This document shows positions 1-9,529 of a DNA stretch of 64,000 bases, one piece after another (position 1 is the first letter of the stretch; each line of letters starts with the position of its first letter). The notes under the pieces are model-generated. The model saw only the letters and a list, made by a program, of their open reading frames with translations, did not search any database and was not told where the DNA came from. The translations under genes were made by a program, and so were the position numbers. This stretch comes from Pedobacter cryoconitis (GTDB lineage Bacteria; Bacteroidota; Bacteroidia; Sphingobacteriales; Sphingobacteriaceae), in NCBI RefSeq assembly GCF_001590605.1, contig NZ_CP014504.1:1984001-2048000 (forward strand). Reading direction: 5' to 3'.

Positions 1-1064
1 ATGCCGCTTACCGCAACACTATAGTCCGTATTAAAATGAGTAATTGCACCAGAAGCCATTTCTTTTACAGTTTGCTCACTAACCGCACCATATTTTTCCA
101 GCGTTTCCGCTTTTACACCCAAAACAGACTGCTTCAATTCATAAGAATAAACTACTGCACCACCAGCATAAACAGAAGAACAACCCGGATGCTGCGTAAT
201 TAATTGCGCAATAAAACCACCCGTACAGCTCTCCGCAGTAGAAAGCGTTAATCCCTTTTTATCCATGAGATCAAGAATTGCTTTCTCAATAGCAATATCA
301 TCCTCAGCAACAATATAAGGCTTGATTTTTTCAATAATCCGCTGCGCATACACCTCTACTTCTTCCTTCAATTGAGCCTCATTAGTACCAGAAGTACTTA
401 ATCTCAATCTTACCTGCCCAAGTTTTGGTAAATAAGCAAGTTTAATCGAAACAGGTAAACTATCTTCTATCTCCTCAATCTGCTGTGCCAGGAAAGACTC
501 CCCTAAATTTGCCGTCAAAATTGTTTTGTGGTAAATGAAAGGCAATTCAAAAGCCTGCTTAAGTTTTGGCAAGATTTCTTCATCCATCAAATACATCATT
601 TCAAAAGGTACACCCGGCATAGAAACAAAGATGGTCCCATCCCGCTCAAACCACATGCAAGGAGCAGTTCCATTTTTATTCGGGATCACCGTACAACCAT
701 CAGGGACATCAGCCTGCCTGATATTTGATTCAATCATCGGACGGTTAAAACGCCTGAAAATCTCTTCAACCTGTGCCAGTACCCCAGCATCACGGCGCAT
801 ACCCATATTAAAGTATTTTGCCAATGTATATTTGGTAATATCGTCCTTAGTCGGGCCTAATCCACCGGTAATTAAAATGATCTTTGCTCTTTGCTCTGCC
901 TGGCCCAGCGCCGCTATAATATGATCAGCATCATCAGAAACCGAGGTTATTTGTTTTACTTTAATGCCCGCAGCATTCAGTTGTTTGGCCATCCATGCAG
1001 AATTTGTATCCACAATCTGGCCGATTAAAATTTCATCGCCAATCGTAATAATCTCAGCTAACAT
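1..1064 (-). CDS. cinA: CinA family protein (nicotinamide-nucleotide amidase type), 3' end missing
   Basis: Reading the complementary strand from the ATG at 1064 gives an open frame of 354 codons that leaves the window at position 1. Residues 1-170 form a MoCF-biosynthesis (molybdopterin-binding-like) domain with ITGGLGPTKDD near residues 65-75. A second domain begins with TAESCTGG near residue 276, the hallmark of the C-terminal NMN deamidase domain. In the family the N-terminal domain is a pyrophosphatase and the C-terminal one deamidates nicotinamide mononucleotide in pyridine-nucleotide salvage. The usual length is a little over 410 residues, so about 60 C-terminal residues lie outside. 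It starts 9 bp after the stop of lptD and is probably cotranscribed with it. Confidence 0.95.
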   Translation of the reverse strand, partial: MLAEIITIGDEILIGQIVDTNSAWMAKQLNAAGIKVKQITSVSDDADHIIAALGQAEQRAKIILITGGLGPTKDDITKYTLAKYFNMGMRRDAGVLAQVEEIFRRFNRPMIESNIRQADVPDGCTVIPNKNGTAPCMWFERDGTIFVSMPGVPFEMMYLMDEEILPKLKQAFELPFIYHKTILTANLGESFLAQQIEEIEDSLPVSIKLAYLPKLGQVRLRLSTSGTNEAQLKEEVEVYAQRIIEKIKPYIVAEDDIAIEKAILDLMDKKGLTLSTAESCTGGFIAQLITQHPGCSSVYAGGAVVYSYELKQSVLGVKAETLEKYGAVSEQTVKEMASGAITHFNTDYSVAVSG

Positions 1065-1073
1065 AAAAATTCG

Positions 1074-3860
1074 TTAAAAACGTGTATAATAAGCTTGTTG
1101 CTTGCTCAGCTTTAAATCTTGTAAGATTGAAGCTTTTACCTTAATTGTCAAATTATAACTTCTGTAGGGACCAATAGGAATCCAGTTGATACTCATATCC
1201 CAGCAGTGTAAATCTCTGTATATCGCAAAAGACGTAGGTGACAAACCCGCACTTTTAAAATCATATCCAGAGGTAAACTGTACTTTCCACTTAGGGGTAA
1301 CGTTAAAATCCCCGTTAAAGTTTAGTGTATTCGTTGCTGTCGGCAATAAACCAGTTGCTTGTCTGGAATAGTCAAAACGATAAGAGAAAGTAAAATTCCA
1401 TGGAATTTTAAAATCGACAAAGGCATTAGGATCCTTGCTCACTTCTGCCAACTGTGCAGCCTGCTCCGGCGTCATCCCATTCTGCTGCACCTTTTTAGTC
1501 GTCTTATCCAGACTTTCATTACGTTTGCGGAAAGCCTCCGCATTTAAACTATAGCCAAATGAAACGCTAAACCTTGTTAACCTTGGAAGCGTATACCTGT
1601 CAACCAGTTTTTTAGTTTGATATACCCCATTAATCGTTGAATCCGCCACCGCATAAGGGTTAAACGATCCATCATAAGTGATTCCGAATTTATCTGTAAA
1701 CTGTGAACGTCCACTAAAACTCAGCTCAGAAAGCTTAAAAGCTGGTGCAAGGAAGTTATAAGACCCATTAAACCCTAAACCCTGGATAATAGGGACCTTT
1801 CTCATTCCCGTACCCGTAGTATCTTTTTTTGACAATACCTTAGCCTCTAAAGTATTATCCAGTCCAAAGCTAATACTCGCATTTCTGCCTTCCCCTGGCC
1901 CACCATATAAGGTCCCCTCATGAATAGAATACCGTTTATTTCTACCATAAAAAGCATCATAAACCGGCGTACCATCCTGGTAAAGTAAAGTCTTGTAATT
2001 TCCTTTCGAAGGATCTGAAAAATCAGGGCGGTAACTAAAGTTCGCATTCGGTGTCATCACTAAACGCAAAGCCTTTAAATTACCCATTTTCTTAAATTGC
2101 AGCGTATTATAGATCTTGGTCGATAAACCCATATTAATACTATACTCACCAGAACGGTTAAAACCCTGAACCGTATCCCGGACAATCTGATCTGCCTGAA
2201 GAACACCATTGGACATAATTCCGCGGATTGCAGTTTGACGGACAGACTGGAACTGCCATTTCTCCAAATAAGTTCCACCTGCCGAAAAGTTAAAATACTT
2301 CAATGCCGTAAAGTTGATACTTACCGGAACCGTATGACTGAATCCATTCTTCAGCCTATCTAATGATTTTCTGGTAAAAAGCAAACTATCAGAAGTAGAA
2401 ATAGAGTTTGAAGCTACCATCGAATAACCCACAGTAATCTTATTATACCATTTCTGCTCCCCTACACCCTTTTGCTTAAAAAGCGGAAAAGTCTGCACAC
2501 CTAATGCAATATCCGGTAAAGTAACATCCACAGTTTTGGACTGTGTATTCTGGTTATGTCTTGCCGCAGCCGAGAAAGTAACCTTTCCATCAGCGAATGT
2601 CCTGCCATAACTTACACTGGAAGACAATGCATTTTCAGTAATCTGTCTGAAATCATAACTTGTCCCACCCGCAGTATTTAAATTGTAACCACTGGTTTTG
2701 ATATTTACACTCGCCCCAAAGTTTGTTCCCGGATGCGCATTGGCATTCTGTGAATGCACCCACTGGATACTATAATCCTTTCTGGGTTCATATGCCGGTG
2801 TACCTTCCAAACCATAACGGTTACTGTTATAATCCACTTTGATACTTCCATTATACTTATAACGTTTCACATAATTTGAAGTTACCGACATCCCATAAGA
2901 ACCCCGGGTATAAAGCGTACCCAGAATCTTCGCATCCCAGTAATCATTCAGGTTCAGATAATATCCACCATCCCTGAAAAAGAACCCCCTGGTATAATCA
3001 TCACCCACATTGGGCATGATAATCCCTGAATTCCTTTTATTAGGTTTCGGAAAAAAAGCAAATGGCAAACCCAAAGGCAACGGTATATCCTCAATCTTAA
3101 GGTATACAGGGCCCGTAATAATTTGTTTATCCGTCACAATACCTTTCGTAATAAATATCCCAAAATGCGGATGCGGTAAATTACAGGTACTATAAGTCAT
3201 TCCCTTCAGGTGAATTTCATTGTCAGGTTGTCTCTTACTCTGTCCACCAGAAAAGAATCCACCCTCCTGTTCAGTGAAAGTATTGAAGACCGTACCCTTC
3301 CCTGATTTAGTATTGTAGAAAAGTGAATCCGCAATAGAAGACCCTTGTTTCTCCATCTTAAAAATAGGTTTTCCCAAATATTTACCTTTGGAATCCTTTC
3401 TTCCGCTGGCAAAAACAGTATTGGTTTTAGAGTTATAAGTGATATAATCCGCATCAAGCTCAAAGGATTGATAAATAACCCGCGCCTTTCCATACAAATA
3501 GATGATACTATTGTCCTTACTGTATTTTGTTGAATCGACCGCAGAATATTCTATTTTAGAATCACCCTGTTTCACCACACCACCCTTAGCTCCTGCAGCA
3601 CCACCAACCTTAACTTTGGAAGTGTCTTTTTTTGCTGTATCCTGCTGTAACCCAACTGGGATTTTAGCACCAGTAATCGAATTAGGTATAACTTTATTAA
3701 TAGCTTTCTTGGTGGTGTCCTGCTGTTGCAATAGCTGGCGGGTAGAAGAACTTTCCAAGGCAAAAGCAGAGTGACCGGCCAATACCAGTAAAAAGATAGA
3801 ATTCAGTAAGAGGATAGTTCGTAAAAATTTCAAATTCTTGTGTGAATGTAATAAGTGCAA
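1074..3860 (-). CDS. lptD: LPS-assembly outer membrane protein LptD (Bacteroidota type)
   Basis: This 928-residue protein is predicted to be the outer-membrane beta-barrel that inserts lipopolysaccharide at the cell surface. Residues 1-35 look like a signal peptide (hydrophobic run LLLNSIFLLVLAG). A low-complexity K/T/D/V-rich stretch follows to about residue 100. Then comes an OstA/LptA-like domain (about 105-210, with YGKARVIYQSFELDADYITY), and a long barrel rich in alternating aromatic strands that ends in an aromatic residue (YYTRF). Length fits the Bacteroidota form, which is longer than the E. coli protein. LptD normally partners the lipoprotein LptE, which is not visible here. The next gene on the strand is cinA, 9 bp downstream. 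Confidence 0.9.
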   Translation of the reverse strand: MHLLHSHKNLKFLRTILLLNSIFLLVLAGHSAFALESSSTRQLLQQQDTTKKAINKVIPNSITGAKIPVGLQQDTAKKDTSKVKVGGAAGAKGGVVKQGDSKIEYSAVDSTKYSKDNSIIYLYGKARVIYQSFELDADYITYNSKTNTVFASGRKDSKGKYLGKPIFKMEKQGSSIADSLFYNTKSGKGTVFNTFTEQEGGFFSGGQSKRQPDNEIHLKGMTYSTCNLPHPHFGIFITKGIVTDKQIITGPVYLKIEDIPLPLGLPFAFFPKPNKRNSGIIMPNVGDDYTRGFFFRDGGYYLNLNDYWDAKILGTLYTRGSYGMSVTSNYVKRYKYNGSIKVDYNSNRYGLEGTPAYEPRKDYSIQWVHSQNANAHPGTNFGASVNIKTSGYNLNTAGGTSYDFRQITENALSSSVSYGRTFADGKVTFSAAARHNQNTQSKTVDVTLPDIALGVQTFPLFKQKGVGEQKWYNKITVGYSMVASNSISTSDSLLFTRKSLDRLKNGFSHTVPVSINFTALKYFNFSAGGTYLEKWQFQSVRQTAIRGIMSNGVLQADQIVRDTVQGFNRSGEYSINMGLSTKIYNTLQFKKMGNLKALRLVMTPNANFSYRPDFSDPSKGNYKTLLYQDGTPVYDAFYGRNKRYSIHEGTLYGGPGEGRNASISFGLDNTLEAKVLSKKDTTGTGMRKVPIIQGLGFNGSYNFLAPAFKLSELSFSGRSQFTDKFGITYDGSFNPYAVADSTINGVYQTKKLVDRYTLPRLTRFSVSFGYSLNAEAFRKRNESLDKTTKKVQQNGMTPEQAAQLAEVSKDPNAFVDFKIPWNFTFSYRFDYSRQATGLLPTATNTLNFNGDFNVTPKWKVQFTSGYDFKSAGLSPTSFAIYRDLHCWDMSINWIPIGPYRSYNLTIKVKASILQDLKLSKQQAYYTRF

Positions 3861-4371
3861 CTGTAGTTAAAGTCTGTCTAAATTTATAGATTAAAATTGT
3901 TTAATATCCATTTTTGAATGAAACAGCTCAACTGTTGCAAAGAAAGCTATTACCTTCCCGAAACATTTAACGCCATTACAGCCAAAAATTGTGCTTAAAC
4001 AAATTAATAGCGCTGTTTAAAACAGCCTTTTAACCCAAAACGTCCAAAATTAGCGAAAAATATAGCATTGCCGGGGGCAAATGCCATTTTGCTTAAAAAT
4101 ATTTCCTAACACCTCTCTAAACACTACATTATCAACAAATTGAACAAGATAATTAATTAAAATCAACCCTATAAACCAATCGGGATATACCAGTAACACA
4201 CCAGATCGCCAGGCCTGCTGCAAAGCAATTTGAAACAATAGGCACCATTTATGCGCTAAAAATTATATTATACTATCTTTGTGCGCAAATAAGCTACAAT
4301 CAGGGGGTAATAATACCTGTTTAAGTTTATAAATTTAAAACAGATCTGAGGCTATTAAACAAAAAGATTAA
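3861..4371. other. AT-rich intergenic region between lptD and the amidase gene
   Basis: About 510 bp between two divergently transcribed genes. No credible coding region is visible; the longest open stretch (about 60 codons, minus strand, 4050-4238) has no recognisable features. The region must carry promoters for both neighbours; only a -7 element for the rightward gene could be picked out. Confidence 0.6.
4274..4281 (+). promoter_or_regulatory. -7 promoter element TATCTTTG upstream of the amidase gene
   Basis: TATCTTTG matches the Bacteroidota -7 consensus TAnnTTTG. The implied transcript would have a leader of roughly 85 nt before the amidase ATG at 4372. No clear TTTG -33 box lies 19-21 bp upstream, so the call rests on the -7 box alone. 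Confidence 0.45.
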
Positions 4372-5214
4372 ATGATATTGAAAAGGAATATATTCTTATG
4401 CGCTATTTTTTTATTAATTGGTTCAAAAGCTGCCTTATCTCAGGGCTATAAAGTAAAGACCATTGTGATCGACGCTGGTCACGGCGGAGATAAACCAGGC
4501 GCTGCCGGAAGCTATTCCTTAGAAAAAAACGTAACCCTCCAGGTTGCCCTGAAACTAGGCCGGAAGTTTGAAGAAGATATGCCAGGCGTAAAAATCGTTT
4601 ATACCCGAAAAACAGATGTTGACATATCCCTATACCGCAGACCAGAAATTGCGACAGCTGCAAAAGCTGATTTATTTATCTCTATTCATTGTAATTCGAT
4701 GCCAGACCACAGGGTTGTGACCGGCTATACCACCAGAAAAGGGAAAAGAATACCAAAATACGGTTATGTAAAAAACAAAACTACCAGTGGTGCTGAAACA
4801 TTTGTAGCTGGTAGTCACCGTTTAAACGAGCAAGACGGTGCACTCCGTGAAAATGCCGATATTAGTCTGGAGAAGGATTATAAAAAAAATTATAATGGTT
4901 ATGATCCAAAGGATCCTGAAACATTTATTATACTATCTTTGTTTAAAAACATATACAGGGACAAAAGTTTGAAGTTAGCGCGGCTAATGCAGAACAATTA
5001 CACCCACGACAACAAGAGATTTAACAGAGGTGTTAAAGAGCAAGGAATTTTAATCTTACAAAGATGCGGTATGCCTGCAGTGCTAACCGAGATTGGATTT
5101 ATATCTAACCCAGCCGAAGAAGATTATATAAACTCTGCAAACGGACAAGCTGAAATTGTGAATGCAATCTTCAAAGCCGTAAAGACCTACAAACAAGAAA
5201 CAGAAGTAAATTAA
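4372..5214 (+). CDS. N-acetylmuramoyl-L-alanine amidase (Amidase_3)
   Basis: A 280-residue exported zinc hydrolase predicted to cut the bond between N-acetylmuramic acid and L-alanine in peptidoglycan, as in daughter-cell separation. Residues 1-23 form a signal peptide. The Amidase_3 metal ligands are present: His37 in DAGHGG, Glu51 in LEKNVTL and His106 in SIHCNS. The catalytic glutamate is Glu240 in LTEIGF. The long insert around residues 115-200 is usual in AmiC-like members. The MCE protein follows after 15 bp, so the two are probably cotranscribed and both act on the envelope. Confidence 0.93.
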   Translation: MILKRNIFLCAIFLLIGSKAALSQGYKVKTIVIDAGHGGDKPGAAGSYSLEKNVTLQVALKLGRKFEEDMPGVKIVYTRKTDVDISLYRRPEIATAAKADLFISIHCNSMPDHRVVTGYTTRKGKRIPKYGYVKNKTTSGAETFVAGSHRLNEQDGALRENADISLEKDYKKNYNGYDPKDPETFIILSLFKNIYRDKSLKLARLMQNNYTHDNKRFNRGVKEQGILILQRCGMPAVLTEIGFISNPAEEDYINSANGQAEIVNAIFKAVKTYKQETEVN

Positions 5215-5229
5215 GTAAAAAGACTATAA

Positions 5230-6186
5230 GTGAAAATAACTAACGAAACCAAAGTAGGCATATTAGCAGCCTTTTCTATCGCCGCATTAATTATCGGATA
5301 TAACTTTCTTAAGGGTAACTCATTATTTTCGAGCGAAACCTTATTATATGCCAAATACACTCACGTTGACGGTCTGGCCATATCAAAACCCGTATTAATA
5401 AACGGCTTTCAGATTGGTCGTGTAGATAAACTTGTCTTACAACCTGACGGAACTATTTTGGCTACCCTGAAAATAAAAGGTAAATACGACATTCCAAAAT
5501 CGACCATAGCCAGATTGGAAAGTACAGACCTGTTGGGAAGTAAAGCAATTGTAATGGCATTAGGAACCGGTAAAGACTTCGCTCAGGACGGTGACACTTT
5601 AAACTCAAACGTAGAGAAAAACCTGATGGAGACTGTTCAGCCTGTCCAAAAGAAAGCAGAGCTGATTATCGGTAAAATGGATTCCATCCTGACCAGTGTC
5701 AACTCCATCCTCAACCCTGACTTCCAGAAAAACGTCAACAAGAGTTTCAACAGCATTGCTGGTACCCTTGCTTCCTTAGAAGGAACTTCTAAAAAAGTAG
5801 ATGGATTAGTAGGAACTGAAAGTAAAAGGATCGCTGCTATTTTAGCAAATGCCGAATCAATTTCAGGAAACCTTAAAAACAACAACGAGAAAATTAACGC
5901 TATCCTGAGCAATATCAATAAAATCACTGATCAGGTTGCAGCAGCGAACTTCAAGCAGACTATTGACAACGCAAACAAAGCCGTTGCTGACCTTCAAGGC
6001 ATCGTGAGTAAAGTAAATGATGGTAAAGGAACATTAGGCTTGCTGGTTAATGATACTAAGATGTATGACAACCTGAACAATGCCTCTAAAAACTTAGACG
6101 AACTGATTATCGATCTGAAAGCTAACCCTAAACGTTACGTACACTTCTCTGTATTCGGCGGTGGTGGTTCGAAAAAGGACAAATAA
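5230..6186 (+). CDS. MlaD/MCE family lipid transport protein
   Basis: A 318-residue protein with one N-terminal membrane segment (about residues 8-25), an MCE domain (about 38-115) and a long helical tail up to about residue 290. MCE proteins are the substrate-binding, membrane-bridging part of ABC lipid transporters such as Mla, and the helical tail can form a channel or needle. The start is GTG at 5230, giving MKITNETKVG, typical of Bacteroidota members. No permease or ATPase partner is adjacent; those genes must lie elsewhere. A strong hairpin follows the stop, so the amidase-MCE transcript probably ends there. Confidence 0.9.
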   Translation: MKITNETKVGILAAFSIAALIIGYNFLKGNSLFSSETLLYAKYTHVDGLAISKPVLINGFQIGRVDKLVLQPDGTILATLKIKGKYDIPKSTIARLESTDLLGSKAIVMALGTGKDFAQDGDTLNSNVEKNLMETVQPVQKKAELIIGKMDSILTSVNSILNPDFQKNVNKSFNSIAGTLASLEGTSKKVDGLVGTESKRIAAILANAESISGNLKNNNEKINAILSNINKITDQVAAANFKQTIDNANKAVADLQGIVSKVNDGKGTLGLLVNDTKMYDNLNNASKNLDELIIDLKANPKRYVHFSVFGGGGSKKDK

Positions 6187-6202
6187 GAAATAAACACTAA
6201 AT

Positions 6203-6274
6203 AAAAAGGGAAAGCGCTTTGCTGTCGACGTTCATAAAAAATGAACAATGTCAGCAAAGCGCTTTCCCTTTTTT
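6203..6274. terminator. Bidirectional hairpin terminator
   Basis: The outer arms AAAGGGAAAGCGCTTTGCTG and its reverse complement (about 6205-6224 and 6252-6271) pair perfectly. The loop itself can extend the stem (GAC/GTC, GTTCAT/ATGAAC). A-tracts on the left and T-tracts on the right let it work for both the MCE gene and the convergent SDR gene. Confidence 0.88.
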
Positions 6275-6386
6275 AGTTTAATTCTCCCCCTATTTCCTGG
6301 GTAAGCTGATTGCTGGGAGCTTAAAGAAAACCTCGGTAATGAACTTAGATTAACAACTAGCTATCGCTATCAGTTAATCCTAAACT

Positions 6387-7124
6387 TTACCACGGACTCA
6401 CACCCGTTTCCGGCGAATTATCATCACTAAAAAACTGGCCAGTTGGACCATCCTTCCCTAACGTTGCAGCTTTCACTACTCTTGCAGCAGCATCCTCTAT
6501 AGTTCCCGGGCCACTATGATGATTAAAATCTGTCGCAGTATAACCAGGATCAACCGCATTAATCTTAAATGAAGTAAAGCGCTGATCATAAGCCAATACA
6601 ATAGTATAAGCATTAAGCGCGGCCTTAGACGCTACATAACTCGTTGGTTTAACCGCATAATACTTCCATGCAGGATCATTATGCAAGGCCATTGAACCCA
6701 ATCCCGAAGTTACATTAACAATTCTTGGCTCCTCAGACCCCTTCATTAAATCAACAAAAGCCTGTGTAACCTCTATTACCCCAAAAAAGTTAGTTTCAAA
6801 CACCTCCCTAAACACCGTGATATCAGTTTCCAGTGGAGTCTGTGGCATAGCACCACCAATACCCGCATTATTAATCAATACATCCAATACCTTAATCTTA
6901 TGCCCTAAAGCCTCACGCGCGGCCCCTACCGATGCAATATCATTCACATCAATCTCTATAGCCTCCACCTCACTTAAGCCCTCAGCACGCAGCTGGCTAA
7001 CCGCCTGCTCACCCTTTTCAATATCCCGGCTACCCAGATATACATAATACCCCTGCCCTAACAATTGTCTTGCCGTTTCAAAGCCAATGCTTTTATTTGC
7101 ACCCGTTATCAATACTGTTTTCAT
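6387..7124 (-). CDS. SDR family NAD(P)-dependent oxidoreductase
   Basis: A 245-residue classical short-chain dehydrogenase. The Rossmann glycine motif TGANKSIG is at residues 7-14, NNAG at 85-88, the catalytic Ser at 140 (NVTS) and the YxxxK pair at Tyr163 and Lys167. The family oxidises or reduces alcohols, ketones or sugars with NAD(P)H; the substrate cannot be read from sequence. An AraC regulator is transcribed just upstream on the same strand (start 8074, stop 7184), so it may control this gene. Confidence 0.92.
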   Translation of the reverse strand: MKTVLITGANKSIGFETARQLLGQGYYVYLGSRDIEKGEQAVSQLRAEGLSEVEAIEIDVNDIASVGAAREALGHKIKVLDVLINNAGIGGAMPQTPLETDITVFREVFETNFFGVIEVTQAFVDLMKGSEEPRIVNVTSGLGSMALHNDPAWKYYAVKPTSYVASKAALNAYTIVLAYDQRFTSFKINAVDPGYTATDFNHHSGPGTIEDAAARVVKAATLGKDGPTGQFFSDDNSPETGVSPW

Positions 7125-7183
7125 AATCTATTTTTATATCAACAAATCTACAAAGCCCATATCCTCCCAACATAGCACATCCA

Positions 7184-8074
7184 TCAGTATTCATGGTACA
7201 TTTTGCGGGTACTCGTACGATACTCAACCGGTGTAACCCCACACTCCCTTTTAAAAAAACGATTGAAATAAGACGCATCCGAAAAACCAAGATCAAAAGC
7301 AATCTCTTTCAGAGAACTGCCCGTATGAAAAAGCAAACGCCGCGCCTCCAGTGCTAACCGCTCATGTATATGTTTAATAGCCGGCTTACCACTCTGATTC
7401 TTGATCACCTCACTCAAATGCCCCGCAGAAATATTCAATAAAGAAGCATACTCACTCACCTCACGCAACTCCCGGAAGCGCTCATTAATCTCCGACTGAA
7501 AACTCTTTAACAACAACTGATCAACAGAAACACCACTATCCTTAAACTGCTCCACATACAAACGGCTCAAATAAGTAAGCAACACCGTCAAATAAGCAGC
7601 CAACATACTCTGCTGCCACTCACCAGGCATCCCATACTCCACATTAAGCTTAACTATCATATCCTCCACAAAAACAACATCACTCTCCGAAAGCAAAAGC
7701 TCATGCCCACTTTGCCGATTCTGAACCAGCGGTAACTTGCCTAAAGCCGCATTTCCCTGAACAGACAGAAACTCAGCCGTAAAAGCAACTCCCGTACTCC
7801 ATAACTCATGTAAACCATCCTTTACAATAATCTGATTTGGTCTCGTAAAATAAATAGTATTATCCTTAAGCGGATAAGGAACCATATCTATCCATAAATT
7901 ACTCCCACCCCGTCTCATAAACACCAATAAATAATGATCCTTACGATGCGGTATCAAAAAATCTTTATGCGCAGGTAAAGTCCCATTAAAATTATACATC
8001 CTAAAATGCCTGTTATTTCCTATTTCATCCGGCTCCAAAGCATAAACCGGCAACTGTTGATTATAGTTAAGCAT
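7184..8074 (-). CDS. AraC family transcriptional regulator
   Basis: A 296-residue protein with an N-terminal cupin-like sensing region (about 1-150) and a C-terminal double helix-turn-helix (about 195-290). The second HTH contains the AraC signature LKEIAFDLGFSDASYFNRFF, followed by KRECGVTPVEYR. The stop is 59 bp before the start of the SDR gene, so SDR is the obvious candidate target. The ligand is unknown. Confidence 0.93.
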   Translation of the reverse strand: MLNYNQQLPVYALEPDEIGNNRHFRMYNFNGTLPAHKDFLIPHRKDHYLLVFMRRGGSNLWIDMVPYPLKDNTIYFTRPNQIIVKDGLHELWSTGVAFTAEFLSVQGNAALGKLPLVQNRQSGHELLLSESDVVFVEDMIVKLNVEYGMPGEWQQSMLAAYLTVLLTYLSRLYVEQFKDSGVSVDQLLLKSFQSEINERFRELREVSEYASLLNISAGHLSEVIKNQSGKPAIKHIHERLALEARRLLFHTGSSLKEIAFDLGFSDASYFNRFFKRECGVTPVEYRTSTRKMYHEY

Positions 8075-8128
8075 ATACGTTGACTAAAACTAATGATTTT
8101 TCCGAACACGCAGACCGCGTAATCAGCC

Positions 8129-8617
8129 CTAAAACTTACTAATTATCCAGGCCGTCAGTACCCATAAAATACTAACCAAAACAGCAAAGATCAAAAACAA
8201 AATAACCAATGCCGTTACGATTGTACCCTTTCCACTCCCCTGATGCTTACCCTGCTCATAATACTCCTCCATCAAACGCATATTCCGCGTATTCGACTTA
8301 AAGAAAAAATCCCAAACCTGTCCAACCCCAGGAATTGCCCCAATCGTCGTATCCAATAAAATATTGATACACATCAACACAACAATCTTACTCGTGAGTC
8401 CTTTACTCGCCATAGCCAATACCAACCCACCCGAAACAGCAAAACCAACGATATCACCAGCAAAAGGAATCAAATTCAGCAAAGGATCCAACCCAAACCT
8501 GTACTTAGTACCCGGAATCCTGAACTGTTCATCCATCAAAAAAGAAAGTCTGGAAACCCATCGCAAAACACGAACATCAGGAACCGAAGAATTTTTATAA
8601 GCAGAATCATATCCCAT
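8129..8617 (-). CDS. DUF4112 domain membrane protein
   Basis: A 162-residue protein with the DUF4112 pattern: an N-terminal helix (LRWVSRLSFLMDEQFRIPGT), the motif GLDPLLNLIPFAGDIVG, and two hydrophobic segments before residue 115 (GAIPGVGQVWDFFF after the second). A further membrane helix lies at about 135-158. The function of the family is unknown. It reads leftward, and its start region faces the minisatellite array that begins 94 bp upstream. Confidence 0.85.
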   Translation of the reverse strand: MGYDSAYKNSSVPDVRVLRWVSRLSFLMDEQFRIPGTKYRFGLDPLLNLIPFAGDIVGFAVSGGLVLAMASKGLTSKIVVLMCINILLDTTIGAIPGVGQVWDFFFKSNTRNMRLMEEYYEQGKHQGSGKGTIVTALVILFLIFAVLVSILWVLTAWIISKF

Positions 8618-8710
8618 TATACCGTAACCAAATATCAGTCAGATTGTTTTCTCACACTTAACCTCTTTCGACTTTCTTCACTAAGCTTCCCCAGTATTAC
8701 ACACAGTGAG

Positions 8711-9363
8711 TTTCCCCAATTTCTCCAACAAACAAGTTTCCCCTATTTTCTCCACCAAACAAATTTCTCCAATTTTCCGCACCAAACAAGTTTCCCCTAT
8801 TTTCTCCACCAAACAAATTTCTCCTATTTCTCTATCAACAAGTTTATCCAATTTTCTGCATCAAACGAGTTCTCCTATTTCTCCACCAACAAGTTTTTCC
8901 AGTTTACTGCATCAAACAAGTTTCGCCTATTTTCTCCAACAAACAAGTTTCCCCAATTTCTCCATCAACAAGTTTATCCAATTTTCTGCATCAAACGAGT
9001 TCTCCTATTTCTCCACCAACAAGTTTTTCCAGTTTACTGCATCAAACAAGTTTCTCCTATTTCTCCACCAAACAAGGTTCTTCTATTTCTCCACCAAACA
9101 AGGTTCTTCTATTTCTCCACCAACAAGGTTCTTCTATTTCTCCACCAACAAGGTTCTTCTATTTCTCCACCAACAAGGTTCTTCTATTTTCTCCACCAAA
9201 CAAGATTCTCCTGTTTTCCACACCAAACAAGTTTCCCCTATTTTCTCCACCAAACAAGATTCTCCTGTTTTCTACATCAAACAAGTTCTCCAATGTTCTG
9301 CATCAAACAAGTTCTCCTGTTTTCTACATCAAACAAGTTCTCCTATTTTCTGCATCAAACAAG
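8711..9363. repeat. Noncoding minisatellite: 25 tandem units of 24-27 bp
   Basis: Twenty-five consecutive degenerate copies, typified by CTCCTATTTTCTCCACC and then AAACAAGTT, fill this stretch, followed by one decayed partial unit. Unit length varies between 24 and 27 bp, so reading frame is not kept from unit to unit. The long open frame across the array (8706-9410, plus strand) exists only because the sequence has almost no stop triplets on that strand; its translation drifts through all three frames of the unit. The plus strand is pyrimidine-rich and very poor in G. A 91-bp block at 8834-8924 recurs at 8964-9054. Confidence 0.9.
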
Positions 9364-9435
9364 CGTCTCCTATCTTTTTTTCCTCCCAATCTGCATCATG
9401 CCCAAATTGAATGAACCTTTACTAATATTAGTGGT

Positions 9436-9520
9436 AAAAAAAAAGGAAGGCGTAGTAATGTCCTGACAATGATTCATTCTTCATGAATTCCGTCAGGACA
9501 TGCTACCCTTCCTTTTTTTT
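9436..9520. terminator. Bidirectional hairpin terminator downstream of rnz
   Basis: Long inverted repeat with arms around GGAAGG, GTAG and TGTCCTGAC (9445-9467) and the matching GTCAGGACA, CTAC, CCTTCC (9492-9512). It is flanked by a nine-base A run and an eight-base T run. The T run on the complementary strand lies just after the rnz stop at 9530, so it should end the phoH-purC-STAS-rnz transcript. Confidence 0.85.
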
Positions 9521-9529
9521 CTAATTGAA

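Noticed and set aside
4050..4238. Possible 62-codon gene on the minus strand in the lptD-amidase gap
   Set aside because: No recognisable domain and located in an AT-rich promoter region.
8711..9363. CRISPR array
   Set aside because: Units are contiguous and degenerate, with no unique spacers, and no cas genes are nearby.
8706..9410. A 234-codon open frame on the plus strand
   Set aside because: It covers the minisatellite; unit lengths of 24-27 bp make the translation drift through frames, so it does not look like a selected protein.
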